A DNA stretch of 64,000 nt. It comes from Chrysomallon squamiferum. Taxonomy: Eukaryota; Mollusca; Gastropoda; Neomphalida; Peltospiridae. The notes under the pieces are model-generated. The model ran no database searches. It had not been told where the DNA came from and worked only from the letters and a program-made list of their open reading frames with translations. The DNA lies in contig CM022668.1 of assembly GCA_012295275.1 (NCBI GenBank), forward strand, positions 933,137 through 997,136. The letters run 5' to 3'. Position numbers and translations under genes: made by a program. Positions 1 to 13,646 of the stretch are shown piece after piece (position 1 is the first letter of the stretch; every line of letters starts with the position of its first letter).

Positions 1-19
1 GCAAGAGAAGAACGTTTCA
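1..19 (+). CDS. unc-89: unc-89 exon tail at window edge
   Basis: The window opens with the last 19 bases of an exon followed by a consensus donor (CA|GTAAGT). Read with two bases carried over, it gives K-R-R-T-F plus a split Gln codon completed by the DH exon at 2120. The other two frames produce a stop or wrong phase at that junction. The assignment rests on phase and donor quality only, since so little sequence is present. Confidence 0.6.
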
Positions 20-335
20 GTAAGTAATTTTTACTGAGAACATTTTAATATATTAGCCTGCATGTTTTCATTTCTTATTTTTAAACATTTATTTGTTTTT
101 TCTTTAAGTTATTCTACTAACAGAAATATTTTTAGTAAAAGATTATGATAAAAATATTTTTATTTTGAATTAAAAACAACAACAAAACAATAAAAAAATA
201 AAAATATATAAAATATTCATTTTTAAACCGAATAATGATTATAATATTATAATTTTTTAAAAGACATGTTTTTCATGTATATATATTTTCATACAGATTG
301 ATGTATGCACACATATGTGCATACATACATAAAAT

Positions 336-382
<47 letters not shown>

Positions 383-3300
383 CACACATACATATACACA
401 AACATACAAATAACATATCTGTAATGAGAAAAGCTAATTTGTATTACTTTGGCATTATTTATTTCTTTGTTTATTGTCTACATTATTTCTGTTTTCTCTT
501 TTTATTTCTTTTAATTTTTCTACATTTCATTTTGCTTGTTAATTTTCATTATATACATGAATTTTCTATTTCATAAATATTTTCTTTAATCATATTTTAT
601 GTGCTTGCTTCAGATAAAAATATAATCCTTTATTATGTACAAATACTGTATATTTATTATTACTATATTATTATTATTATTATTATTATATGTTCTATTT
701 GATTGATTCAGTAGTAAATTTAATTAGTAATTGCAACATACACACTCTCATTCATATAAAGATAATAATTATTTACCTATTAATATCATAAACTAGTTAC
801 CAGTTATGAAAGTACAGGAATTTTTTATTAAACTGTTATTAAATTTCATAAGAGAATATAAATTTGGTCTCTTTATACAACTATAGCACAGTTAACTGTT
901 TTAAATGTTAATGTTTATATATGCTGTTGACATATGAATTATTTATGTCAGTTAATTTTATTTTTATTTATGTATTTATTTTAATTTAAAGAGAAATTTT
1001 TCTTTTCTTTATATAGTATATGTTGCCATAAAATACTTTCCTCATAAGCATTTAGTTTAATATGTATCTCTGTTGATCAAGCCTGATATAAGAATGGCTG
1101 TCCTGTGTTTATTCTCCACTCACTTTGTGGTTCCTGCACCACAGGCATTGCACCCACCACATGATTCACAGTTTGTCCAGTGGGTTTGGACAATGCATCC
1201 ACTTTTAATATATGTTGGTGATACATTACATCAAAGTACCATTCTGCTGTCACTGTTTATTTCTTACTTTGTGCTGACTGTAATTACAGTAAATTACATC
1301 CAACATACAATTCATTCACAACCTTGATATATATAAATTCAGTCAAATAATCTGTAATAATATTTAATACATAATTATATAAAAATATATAGCATTACTT
1401 AATACATGCATTTTAGCCAGAGCTAAGATGTTGATAGATGGACAAAAGCATTTCTTTTTCATAATAAAATATTATTGTCTTCAAAGCTCAGAAACATCAC
1501 TTTGACACAGTGGTGCTCCCATATTATTGGAAATTAATGTTAAGAAAACTCTAGTGCAAGGGTGCCCAATACTTTGATCATGACTGACCAGTCAATCGCC
1601 AGTGTAGTGCAGGTAGATCACACACCATTCACTGCAAGTCATCACAGTAAGGTAGTGACCATAAATATATTCAGTTGTATTGTGCCCTAAGGGTTCATGA
1701 TGTGATGCAAGATGCACCAACATAATTATATTGTATATAAAATATATATTAAGTATATTAAGTATTTTCACTACATATATAAATAAATATATATGTTATT
1801 TTTTAATACAAGTAGATCATTTTGACCTGGTCATTTTAAAAGTAGCTCACAAGCTGAAAAAGTGTGAGCACCCCTGCTGTAGTGAATCAATTGCCCAGAA
1901 CTAATCTTCAGTTATGGACAGATTGTCTTCAGTGCACTGGTGAATGAGCCATCTCTGGACAACTGACAAGTGAATGAATCATCCACATACATCCAATGTG
2001 CATATAAAAGGAAATACAAAATGTGTTGAGTATATCCACATTCATCCTTTAAACTTTCACTTTAGTCATTGCAGAAATTGTATTTCATTTGCTATTTTAA
2101 ACTTTATGTTTATTTTCAGATATGCACTGACTGAGCTGCTTGAGACAGAACGAGACTACATCAGAGATTTACTTCATGTCATTGAAAAATACCAAAAAGC
2201 TTTCACACAAGAACATGTTCCTTCTGTACTTGAGAACCAGATGCAAACAATCTTCAGTAACATACAAGAGATTTACAATTTTCACAATGAGTAAGAGTTT
2301 AATGTGACTTGGACACATACTAGATCTTTAAATTCATGAAAACATAGTTGTGTCTTACACATACTTGAAATAACACTGAAAAGCTGCTTTCATAAATGTA
2401 ACCTATTTTAAACAGAAATGTAAAATGGTGATTTCAGACCAAATGTAAAATTGGATGTATTGAGTGTATTGTTAAAAATAAATTATTTCTTTTTAAACTT
2501 ATAGCAACTTTGTTTTGTATTTCTCAAAATTTATTTTCATTTTTTTCAGAATATTTCTGTCTGCCTTGACTTCTGTTACTGGAACACCAGGAAAAACAGC
2601 GTCAGTCTTTCTTCAGATGGTTTGTTTCTTTTTGGTCGTCTGTACAGTTGTTGCGATTTTTCTATTTGTTTTGTTTTTGCTTTTTAAATCTTAAAGTGAA
2701 TATTTGTATGTACAAATGTTCTAAATATTACTTTTTATACTTCAAGTAAATTATTATTTTGTGGGGAGGTGGGGAAGGGAGGTAATATTAGGGTTATTGA
2801 ACTAGCTTTGCTCATAATAAAGTTTAAATAATTAATTTCTGGAAATGTATTGCCTGATTCATGTTTTCTGTTATGACATGATTTCATAAATACAGTACAT
2901 GTGTAACAATATTCTGTTTTCATTGCATCATATTGCATTTCTCTTCAAAAGGTTTATAAATTTAATTTTTATTACATTTGTACAAATATTTTAATTATAA
3001 AACTCGATGATTATTAAAAGAGCTTTATAATTTAGAAGATAAAACAAATAGCCAAGCATTATTAATTAAGTTCGATAATAATTTTGCCTGAATATATTAC
3101 TAATGTGTTTAATTTTTTCCTTTAATTTATTTCTCTGCAGAAAGAATACTTTCATCTCTATGTTTCATTTTGTCATGATCGAGAAATGGCAGAATTCTTT
3201 TTACAAACAGAAGAAGCAAAAGAATTTTGTAAAGTGAGTTCATTGAGACATAAAGAACAGTATTATATCAGAAATAATAAACTTTGGATATCCAGTCAAT

Positions 3301-3752
3301 AACCAGCTAGTTAAATAATAATAATGGTAACAGGTAAAATCAAAATGCCTTTGTTTGAAAATACAAAACAGTATTGCTTTGTTTAGATTCATTTAGGATG
3401 TAAGGATCAGGTTTTATTTTAACATTCTATAGATGTTTTGTGTATCTTGAGGTATGAGCTGTAGTTTGTATCTAGTTCATGTTCATGTTTATGATGTAAT
3501 CATTAAAAGAATAATAAGTAAAAACTATTTTTTATGTTTATTTTAAATGTATGAATGTTAAAGACTTTCTTAATTTTATTTATTTTAGTCATACAGTCAA
3601 AAGATTGGTGATAGTGCAACTACACTGAAACAATTTCTGCAGAAACCAATGGAGAGACTTGCTGAGTATAAAATGTTTCTAAAGGTTTGTTGAAACTCTA
3701 AGTATGTGCACTGTGTGGGTTGAAAATATTGTAATAATTTAACAATAAAAAA

Positions 3753-3783
<31 letters not shown>

Positions 3784-6700
3784 TTGAATTAGGAGAAAAA
3801 CAAATACCTTTCGTCAACTATTTAGACATATGTGGTTTGTTTCATTTGCATTTTTTATTTATTTAATTTTTTTATTATTATATTGTTTTTTTTTACTGCA
3901 TCAGAGATGTATAAATTATAAATATGTTTAAGGATTTTCTGCGATACACTTCACGAGTTGGAGACAACTGTCAAGAAGCAGAGCTTGCAATTGCCATGTT
4001 GAATGAGCTGATGAAATTAACTAAGCAGACTGAGCTGATGCAGCAGGTTGAAGGACTTCCACATAATTTTGATAAAAATGAGACACTGACAAGAGATGTA
4101 AGTTTTTGTGTTTTCTGTTTTTAGAATAACACCAACGACATCCACAAACATGTACTCATAAACATTCACACACATACACTATATATGCACACATCCCTTC
4201 ATATATACACACACACACAAACATACAGATAAACACACATATACATATACACATACACATATACATATGCACACACACAAAAATACAAACAGATACACAC
4301 ATGCACACACACACACAAAAACAAGCAAACAAAAAACAACTACAAGGAATTTTTATTCACTGTTGTTTATCTCTGTGTGTTCAGGATGACATGCTGATGT
4401 GGGACTGTTGTGAGCCGGGGTCAGTTCGAGGCAAAGAGAGACATTTGTTTTTGTTCACATCCAAACTGTTGTTGACCAAACGCAGAAAACCAGACATACC
4501 CACAGAACAGTCGGCCTTCATCTTCAAGAGTGTCGTAGAAGTAAGTTCATCTTCAAATTGGAAATGCTATGTAGAAAGAAATTTTGGAATAAAACTGGTA
4601 TGTTTGCAATTTTCACAGATATTAAGAAAAAATATACCTGTAAAATTGACAAACAGTCTTCAATTCAAATTAATTTTAAAAAATCTATTAAATTAACTAA
4701 AAATCGAATTGTAATATCAGCTTGTACTGACTATTTAAAATATAATAAAATATAAAATGGCCTTTCTGCAGGAACTGACTAAAATAAAATTTATTACACT
4801 TATATAATAGCTAGGTTTCAGGCACCAACCAAAATATTTATGACATTAATTATTGTTTTTGTTTGTTTTTTTTTATTATTATTATTATTGTTTTTTTTTT
4901 TTTATTATTATTTTTTTTTTATTTATATAGTAATTAAGTATATACTGGATGGATAATTCTTATTAATTTGTTATTAATCTATGAGTGTGTCTGTGCCTGG
5001 TGTATGTATGTGTAGGTGTAGGTAGGTGTGTGTGTGTGTGAGTGTGTGTGTGTGTGTTGTTTGTGTGTGTATCTGTGTTTTCTGTATTTTTCCATTTAGA
5101 CTGAAAGAGCATTATTTTATACTAGTACAGAAAGCAGAAGTTTTGATAATAGTGAGATGAATAAGACTTCTGTTTATAGAGGTTAGCACATTAGGACTAC
5201 CTGTGCTGCCATCTGGTGCCAGCCAGAGTATTGCTCTTCATTACAGATATACCGAATAGATGTGAGAACTGAGCAGATCAGCACATGTACAGTGCAGTAG
5301 ATACAAATATCGTCAGTTGAAATCTCACATTTCCAGATATTTGAAGAATATTTAAAAATAAACTTTAATTAAAATAATTCTGTAGTTTATTTCCAATCTG
5401 AAATCATTATGTGCGGTTGTTGAAAAGATTCAGAGCTAAGAACAAGTTTGTAGAATCAGCACATACTTTGTGTCATTTCCCAAACTGACACTTACAATGG
5501 TTTTGACTTTTTGGGGAAGGTGCACATAGAAAATCCTTTGAGTTTCACATCAATTAACAAAAGCAAATGAAAAATGTGCCTAATTAAATAAAATTCTGCT
5601 TCTTTCTATTTTCAATAATTTCCCAAACAATACCTGAATATAATATAATTACAACAGCTAACAATACGTAACCCAAACCAGTCATACATACATACATATC
5701 ACTTACCAACTGAAACCCCTAACATGAACATCAGAAGCTGCAGACTGTAACAGTTTACTATGGTTACCTGTGATGTTAATGTATCTGAGCCTGCACAGCA
5801 AGGAGAGCTGACAGTCACCTGGTTCTGTTTAGACTGCTGGCTGCTCTCACTGTGCCATGCTTCACTTCTTCTGACTGATAGAACCAAAACAAACATTATA
5901 ATACAATCTCTGTTGTACACTCTGGGTGGCCACAGTGTTTAAATACTGTCATACAGAAATATGTGATATCACTTGTATGTCATATTGCTCAAAATACGTG
6001 TCCAAAACTTTATTAGTGAAAGAAATGTGAGTTCAGATAAGGATAAAACATTGCTATCTGTGATTTTTAATTTGGATTAATATGGTATTGTTCTTCATGT
6101 AATCATATTGTTTTGTTCACTGTGATGGGTTAATCTATAGAAGGTAATACATAATTTTAATGTGTTAGTTTAATCTTTTTTTAATTATTTAGTAATATTG
6201 TTGATAATTAAATAGATTATATTCATTTCAGTAAGTAATTCAAAATGTTTATGCTTACTGATTTAAATAATATATTACTTTAAAATTTTGACATATATTT
6301 GTTAAGATATTTAATTTAGCTCTTGTGATTAATAAAGTTTGTTAGGTTACAGTAAATTTAGTTATTATTATATAATCTATAATAAATTGTAGCATAAATT
6401 AGGATTTACCTAAGAATACGAGTATTTGCACAGGTTCTTGAATGTGTGAATTGTACAAATATGTGACTAAGTGTCTGGGGTTTCCTTCAGTTTTTGGAGT
6501 TACATGTTTGCTTCTTTTTTTTTCTTTTTTTTATTATTATTATTATTTTTTCTTCTTCATATTTACCTTGTTAAAGATTCAAGAAATAATTTAATGATTG
6601 AAAGATAGTTCTGTTTATCTTCAGGCAACAGTTTAAACCATTTTATATCTACCTTAGGATTTGAAACCAGGATAGAGTTGAAAATACATTTAGTGACAGA

Positions 6701-7657
6701 TTTGGTTTTTCATCCATTTGTGCTGTAATTCTAAATATTTCCAGCATGGTTGATAATTAATAAAAAAATCTTAGTCTTCATTTCAGGAATAAATCTAAAC
6801 ATTATTTACTTTAAAAAAAAATTGTATTAATGTAATAAATTTGACATTTCAAATTCAGAAGTCAAGAGTAATAAAATTAAATGAAAAATTCATTTCCAAC
6901 TGCAGACCCAAAGTGAAAACAAATGATACAGTTTGTACAATAATAATAAACATTAACAAACTCCTATAACACTCACTGAGAGCAAGGTTTGTTAAACAGT
7001 AATACTGTAATTTGTAGTGTAATGTATTATTTCATTTTACTTTTTTCACTCAGCTTGTTACAAGTTTTATAAACAATGAAACAATATGATAAATTAGTAT
7101 ATGTAAATACACTGATATATCGTGCTTATTTTTACTAGCTGTCTTAGTTGTATGACTTTCTATAATTATTAAATTATGTCTATTTAATTATTTTTTAAAT
7201 AATGTTTTATATTAAACTATTATTGTGAAACAATATCCTTTTATCATATTGATATAGATATATTAAAAGTAAAAGTATTCTTTTATTATTTAATTTATTT
7301 TAAAATAATACACTTTTCTTTACTCTGTTCAGTTGATATTATTTCTTTTTTAATTAATGTCCTTTTCAACTAATAATAACTAATATCTAAATTATTCTGA
7401 GTAATTAAAGTTTTTATAATTTCTGACTTCATTTGCAGTTAAAAAATATTCAGATAAATCAAACCATTGCTGATGATGAGCGTAGATTTGAACTGTGGTA
7501 TGCTGAGCCCACATCCGAGAAGTTAACTTTCCAGGCAAGAAACATTTTTGCTAAGCAAGCCTGGGTCAAGGACATTAGAGAGGCTCTGAACAAACTTGGT
7601 ATGTGCTATCCTGATAGCTTTTTTATTTAATGTTGACTTTTTCTTTAGTAGTTTTTC

Positions 7658-7696
<39 letters not shown>

Positions 7697-10600
7697 TTAT
7701 TTTATTATTTTTTTTGAAATACAGTTGGTTATATTTTATATTTTGTTTATATTTTTTATTTATTTATGAATTTATTATTTACATTATGTTTTATTTTTAA
7801 TTAAAAAAAACAGTTGTTAGAAGAGAAAGTGTTGTCTTATAGAAGTTACACTGACAAAATAAACATTCAAAATTTAAATAAATAAATCAATTAGTTATTA
7901 ATGTTTAAACCCAGGAAAATGTTTTTATTATTTACTTTGTAAAACTGAATTCAGGAATTGTTGAGACTGACATCATGCTGCCTGACCAGCAGGTGGGTAG
8001 CAAAACCACTCCCTCTCCTGTGTGCCCCTTGAAGAAGAAACCTGCACACAGTGGCACGACAGACTCTGAGCTCTCTGGTGAAGTGACAGACTCAGAGTCT
8101 GACAGAAGAACAGATGGTAAGTTCAGATTTTAAATTTATTCTATAAATACACACTTAACATAAAATACTCAATCAAAAGTGCTTTAGAAATGGTTATTAG
8201 GTTTAAACAAAATAATCATAATTTACTTAAAAATATGAACATAAATTAAAAAAAAAAAATTCATCTTACGTGGCTATAACGTTTAAATCTAGATATTTCT
8301 TATCAGAGGAAAGAAAAGACTAATATTTTATTAAATGTTTCAGATTACATGTCAGTGAGTTCGCTGGAAACAGAGCTGTCGTACCATACAGCTCAGGAGT
8401 TTGAGGATGGCACAACACGGCCTGTGTTCAGGCGTCGACCTCGGAAAACTGTCTGTACAGGTGAGCTGTGATGTCTTTGTGATTCCTGTTTGCTGTGTCT
8501 TGTTAGACAACTGTCTGTACTGATGAGCTGTGATGTCTTTGTGATTCCTGTTTGCTACGTGTTGTTAGACAACTGTCTGTACAGGTGAGCTGTGATGTCT
8601 TTGTGATTCCTGTTTGCTACGTGTTGTTAGACAACTGTCTGTACAGGTGAGCTGTGATGTCTTTGTGATTCCTGTTTGCTACGTGTTGTTAGACAACTGT
8701 CTGTACAGGTGAGCTGTGATGTCTTTGTGATTCCTGTTTGCTTGTCTGTACAGGTGAGCTGTGATGTCTTTGTGATTCCTGTTTGCTACGTGTTGTTAGA
8801 CAACTGTCTGTACAGGTGAGCTGTGATGTCTTTGTGATTCCTGTTTGCTACGTGTTGTTAGACAACTGTCTGTACAGGTGAGCTGTGATGTCTTTGTGAT
8901 TCCTGTTTGCTTTGTTAGACAACTGTCTGTACAGGTGAGCTGTGATGTCTTTGTGATTCCTGTTTGCTACGTGTTGTTAGACAACTGTCTGTACAGGTGA
9001 GCTGTGATGTCTTTGTGATTCCTGTTTGCTACGTGTTGTTAGACAACTGTCTGTACAGGTGAGCTGTGATGTCTTTGTGATTCCTGTTTGCTACGTGTTG
9101 TTAGACAACTGTCTGTACAGGTGAGCTGTGATGTCTTTGTGATTCCTGTTTGCTACGTGTTGTTAGACAACTGTCTGTACAGGTGAGCTGTGATGTCTTT
9201 GTGATTCCTGTTTGCTGTGTGTTGTTAGACAACTGTCAGTACAGGTGAGCTGTGATGTCTTTGTGATTCCTGTTTGCTACGTGTTGTTAGACAACTGTCT
9301 GTACAGGTGAGCTGTGATGTCTTTGTGATTCCTGTTTGCTACGTGTTGTTAGACAACTGTCTGTACAGGTGAGCTGTGATGTCTTTGTGATTCCTGTTTG
9401 CTACGTGTTGTTAGACAACTGTCTGTACAGGTGAGCTGTGATGTCTTTGTGATTCCTGTTTGCTACGTGTTGTTAGACAACTGTCTGTACAGGTGAGCTG
9501 TGATGTCTTTGTGATTCCTGTTTGCTACGTGTTGTTAGACAACTGTCTGTACAGGTGAGCTGTGATGTCTTTGTGATTCCTGTTTGCTGTGTGTTGTTAG
9601 ACAACTGTCTGTACAGGTGAGCTGTGATGTCTTTGTGATTCCTGTTTGCTACGTGTTGTTAGACAACTGTCTGTACAGGTGAGCTGTGATGTCTTTGTGG
9701 TTCCTGTTTGCTACGTGTTGTTAGACAAGCTTCTCTGGCAGGACTTTCAGACGGCTTTCAGTGTGTGTCAGAAAGAGAGATATGTGCAAATATATATTAA
9801 GTTTCTTTAATTAAATTAATTTTTTTATTAGTTTAATTTTTTATTTAAATTGCTGTTTTTCTTTCTTTAATTTATTTATTATTATTATTTTTTAAATGCT
9901 ATTGGTTTTATTTTATATTTATTTTATATTTATTATTTTTTATTAATTTGTTATTTATCATTACATTTAACTGAAACTAAAATATAAACAAAATTAAAAT
10001 AAAACCCGTAGTATCTGAAAAAAGAAGAAAAAGAAAAATAGAAAAAAAAAAAAAAAAATAAACCCCGTACAAGAAGTTGAAACCAGTAAAATAATAACTA
10101 GCATTTCTGTTGTTTCTTCAGATTAATATTTCTTTCTCTTTAACTCAGCTGGCAATAATGTGCAAAAAGACAACAACAAGTATTTACTATCCTTATCTAA
10201 TGTAATGCATTAGTGAAAAAGTCAGAACCACTTTACAGATATGTAATTAAAGCTGCATGTTCAAGTACATCTATGTTTTTGTCTTACTACTAATAGTGCA
10301 TTGTCTGAGAAATGTGTCACATTATAATTAATAATGTGTCAACTTTGTTCATTATAATAGGAACTGCATGTCCCTACTCCTGATCTTTATAATTATACAA
10401 TTCTTTGAGTAAGTGTATTAGAGGGAGAGAATCCTTATTTCTGTTAAATGCCAGGCTTGAGAATTTCTTCATCTGTCTTTGGCAGAATTCTCTGTTTTTG
10501 TTTCATAAACTGTAATTTTATAGCACTAAGCATGTATAGACAGTTATTTCATGTAATATTAAATATAATAAAACATCTTTATCAAGAATATAGCATGTTA

Positions 10601-11794
10601 TGGAATTCTTAAATAACTTACATGTTTGAACAGCTGGGATAGAAGCCAGACTTTATTAAACAAACAGGTTGAGACTGACATGCGTTGGGTTACCAAGAAA
10701 GGAAACTAGGCAGGTATAAACACACTGATACAGATTCTCTTCTCTTCGTTTAACATGTCTGAGATAATCTGTAAACAGCAGTGATCTTTTTTAAATGTAA
10801 ACTCAAATGAGGTAAGCACATTTATAATTATTTACTGATATTAGGTACCAGCACCCAAAAATTAATCTTGGAACAGTATCATTTCTATTTTTTCTGTTTG
10901 TTTTTCTTCATATATTATAAATCTTTTTACAAAAAGAAAACCACAAACAAATTACGTTTCTATCTTTATTCCAACAAAATTTATGGGTAGTAACATTCTC
11001 CAGTTTTTTGGTTAAAAAAATAATATTAAAAAACACCAAAACTGGCTTTTAAATCCAACTATTAACAGAGTACTTTAAAATACAGCAAAAGCTTGATTAT
11101 AATTCATTTTTATAATTCTTGCTTCATTTTGTTGAGAATGAAACAAGATGTTACAGAACATAGTTGAAAACACAAACAAGGTAGGGTAGGTTTTCTTTGG
11201 GTGAGGTCAAATGCAAGGAAAGATGCATGCAACTGTTTGATGTTATCATCTGATAACTTATAACATGTGCCAATTTATCACGTCTTGCAAGAAAGAAAAA
11301 AAAGCAGCACTTTATTCATTTCATTCACCTTGATTTTTTTTTTTTTTTAATCAGTATATAGCTTTCATGAAATTATAACAATTATTCACCAGAAAAAACT
11401 GAAATGTAGGCCAAAAACAAGCTAATGTAGAACTCATTCTGATTAAAATACTCAACACAACAATCACAATATGAATAATAATAATAAATAAATATAAATA
11501 TATATATATATACACTCACACATGTGTGTTTAAAACCTTCTAGCTAACCCCTCGAGATATAATATATGTATATAATATAAATAACAGAGGGTAGAAACAA
11601 AACCATATGTATTTTCCAATGCTTAAATTACATGAGTCTTACAAAATAACAAAAATCTTCACTTTCAAACAAAAACAAACTATGCACTGGAAATGAAAAT
11701 GTTATTTATTTTTGTGGTACACATTCCATTCTCTTTAAACAAAGTGTATTTGTGTAGAGCCAGTAAAGAAGATAATAGATAGATGGATAGATAG

Positions 11795-11865
<71 letters not shown>

Positions 11866-13601
11866 AACAACAGACAGACAGGCTGATAGATAGATTGATA
11901 GAAAGACACCATGACAGATAGATGGATTTGTTTAATCAACTATATTAATTACTGACATTAATAATGTGTTGGTTAGAGAAACAGAGTGCCAAAGCCCTGG
12001 ACATATGTGCTTCAACCTTTTAACAAATGTAAACACATTTCAAGTGATTAGCTGTATATTATAAGTTGTGGCAAATTCAATAGAACTTACATAAATTACA
12101 AAGTTAAAAACAGTATGTATACATCCCACACTGGAAATAACTTGATGTATCATAGAATAAAAATGTTGGTGTGGCATGGTTCCAAGCAAACGAGACTTTG
12201 TGAAACAGACTATAGATAATATGAAAGAGTAGGAGAGATACATTCTTGGCAGGTATGGTAGCAGCATAACTGTAAGTGTGAGTCTGCAGGCAGGTCAGCC
12301 TGCCAAACTCTCAGCAGAACTCAGCTGGTAAACAGTCAGTCAGGCTGTAAGCTAAGGTACTGTCAGAAGACAGGCAGGGTGCAAAGTTACTTTCAGCTGA
12401 ATGTAAGTTAAAACTGTTTCAATTGTTTTGTCATATCAGTATATTGTCAATTTTACTGTAAATATGGCTATTGGTTTGAAAAATTATTTTTGCTGAAGAT
12501 TTCTGTTATATATAAATTTTATAATGTATTGGATAAATGTAATGTCAATTTTGTTTCCTTAAGGTACAAACAAAAACTTGAATTTTTGCTTTATTGAAAC
12601 AGTGTGAATTATATTTTATAAATCCATGCATCTTTGTACTTGACTTAATCACATAATTTATTTCCAGTGTATTAGTATATTGCTTTTACTACAAGAAATC
12701 AAAATTAAATAGAAAAAGTTTATACATATAATATTCAAAACGAATTTGTTTTTGTGTGGTATTCAATTGATAAAGTATTTTGATTTCTCCAAATTAAACG
12801 TTATTCCTTTAAAACATATTGTGCTGATTATATGCAATAAACAGTAATAATTATAATTAAATAATAATAGTAATAAGAAATAGTAATAATAGCAATAACT
12901 ACATTAATAATAATAATAATAATAAAATAAAGTATACTGAAAATACCTCCACCAGGTTAATCTTGTCTGTGTATTTAGCTGCATGTTGATTCAGTCTATG
13001 TATTGCTAACAGTGGTTCTATGAATAACATCTGTCAGAGTTGCTAAGAATACCCACTGATACATCAGCCAAGATAAACTGCCTGGCTAACTGTAGTTTTT
13101 ATTTTTGTACAGAAATGTGTTTTGATGAACTAAGAGATAAACATTCTTATAAAAAGAATACTAAATTATTATTCTGATAAACTTGTTTTTACATATATAT
13201 TTTCACATACAAACCAAATATCTCATTTCTCCTTCACACTGCCATACATAAAATTAAAAACAGCTAATAGGTGTACAGAGGGTGCATTCTAAGTAACAAC
13301 AAGAAATTCTACAAATGTCTTACAGACTGAGTCTTTTATCCAACATTGTGATGTATTACAATTTTCTGACAGATGTAGTTTTCACAAACTTATTTCAAAT
13401 AAATATTCCTTAGTAAAAGAAATCAAAATATTTGGAAAGAGTTTATACATAAAATACTGCTAATACTCCAGAAATTGAAACATTTCCAGTCACAGCCATT
13501 TTAGATAAGAGATCCTCAACCTGCGCATATAATTAGTTCATAAAGACAAACTGGGCAAATTATCAAAGTTTATGTGCATCAGCAAAGTAGAATTTTTTCA
13601 T

Positions 13602-13646
<45 letters not shown>

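Larger units (their letters stand above)
20..2119. other. unc-89 intron before the DH exon
   Basis: No coding exon is evident over these 2.1 kb. The intron holds a (CA)n/(TA)n microsatellite at about 335-392, an (ATT)n tract near 664-690 and a hAT-like MITE at 1557-1876. A short open frame at 1073-1327 has no recognisable domain and no suitable splice phase. Confidence 0.7.

Noticed and set aside
298-576. Open frame beginning with His-Thr repeats
   Set aside because: It is a translation of the (CA)n microsatellite in an intron.
1073-1327. 84-codon open frame in the first intron
   Set aside because: No recognised domain, no fitting splice sites, and the DH domain phases close without it.
5699-5942. 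Overlapping opposite-strand open frames in the PH intron
   Set aside because: They overlap each other, have no known motif, and contain no splice sites compatible with the PH domain exons.
8461-9728. CRISPR-like or satellite array
   Set aside because: The units are contiguous without variable spacers, and the unit is derived from the adjoining exon-intron junction in an animal gene.
11706-11939. Antisense open frame rich in Leu-Ser
   Set aside because: It is a translation of the (GA)n tract.
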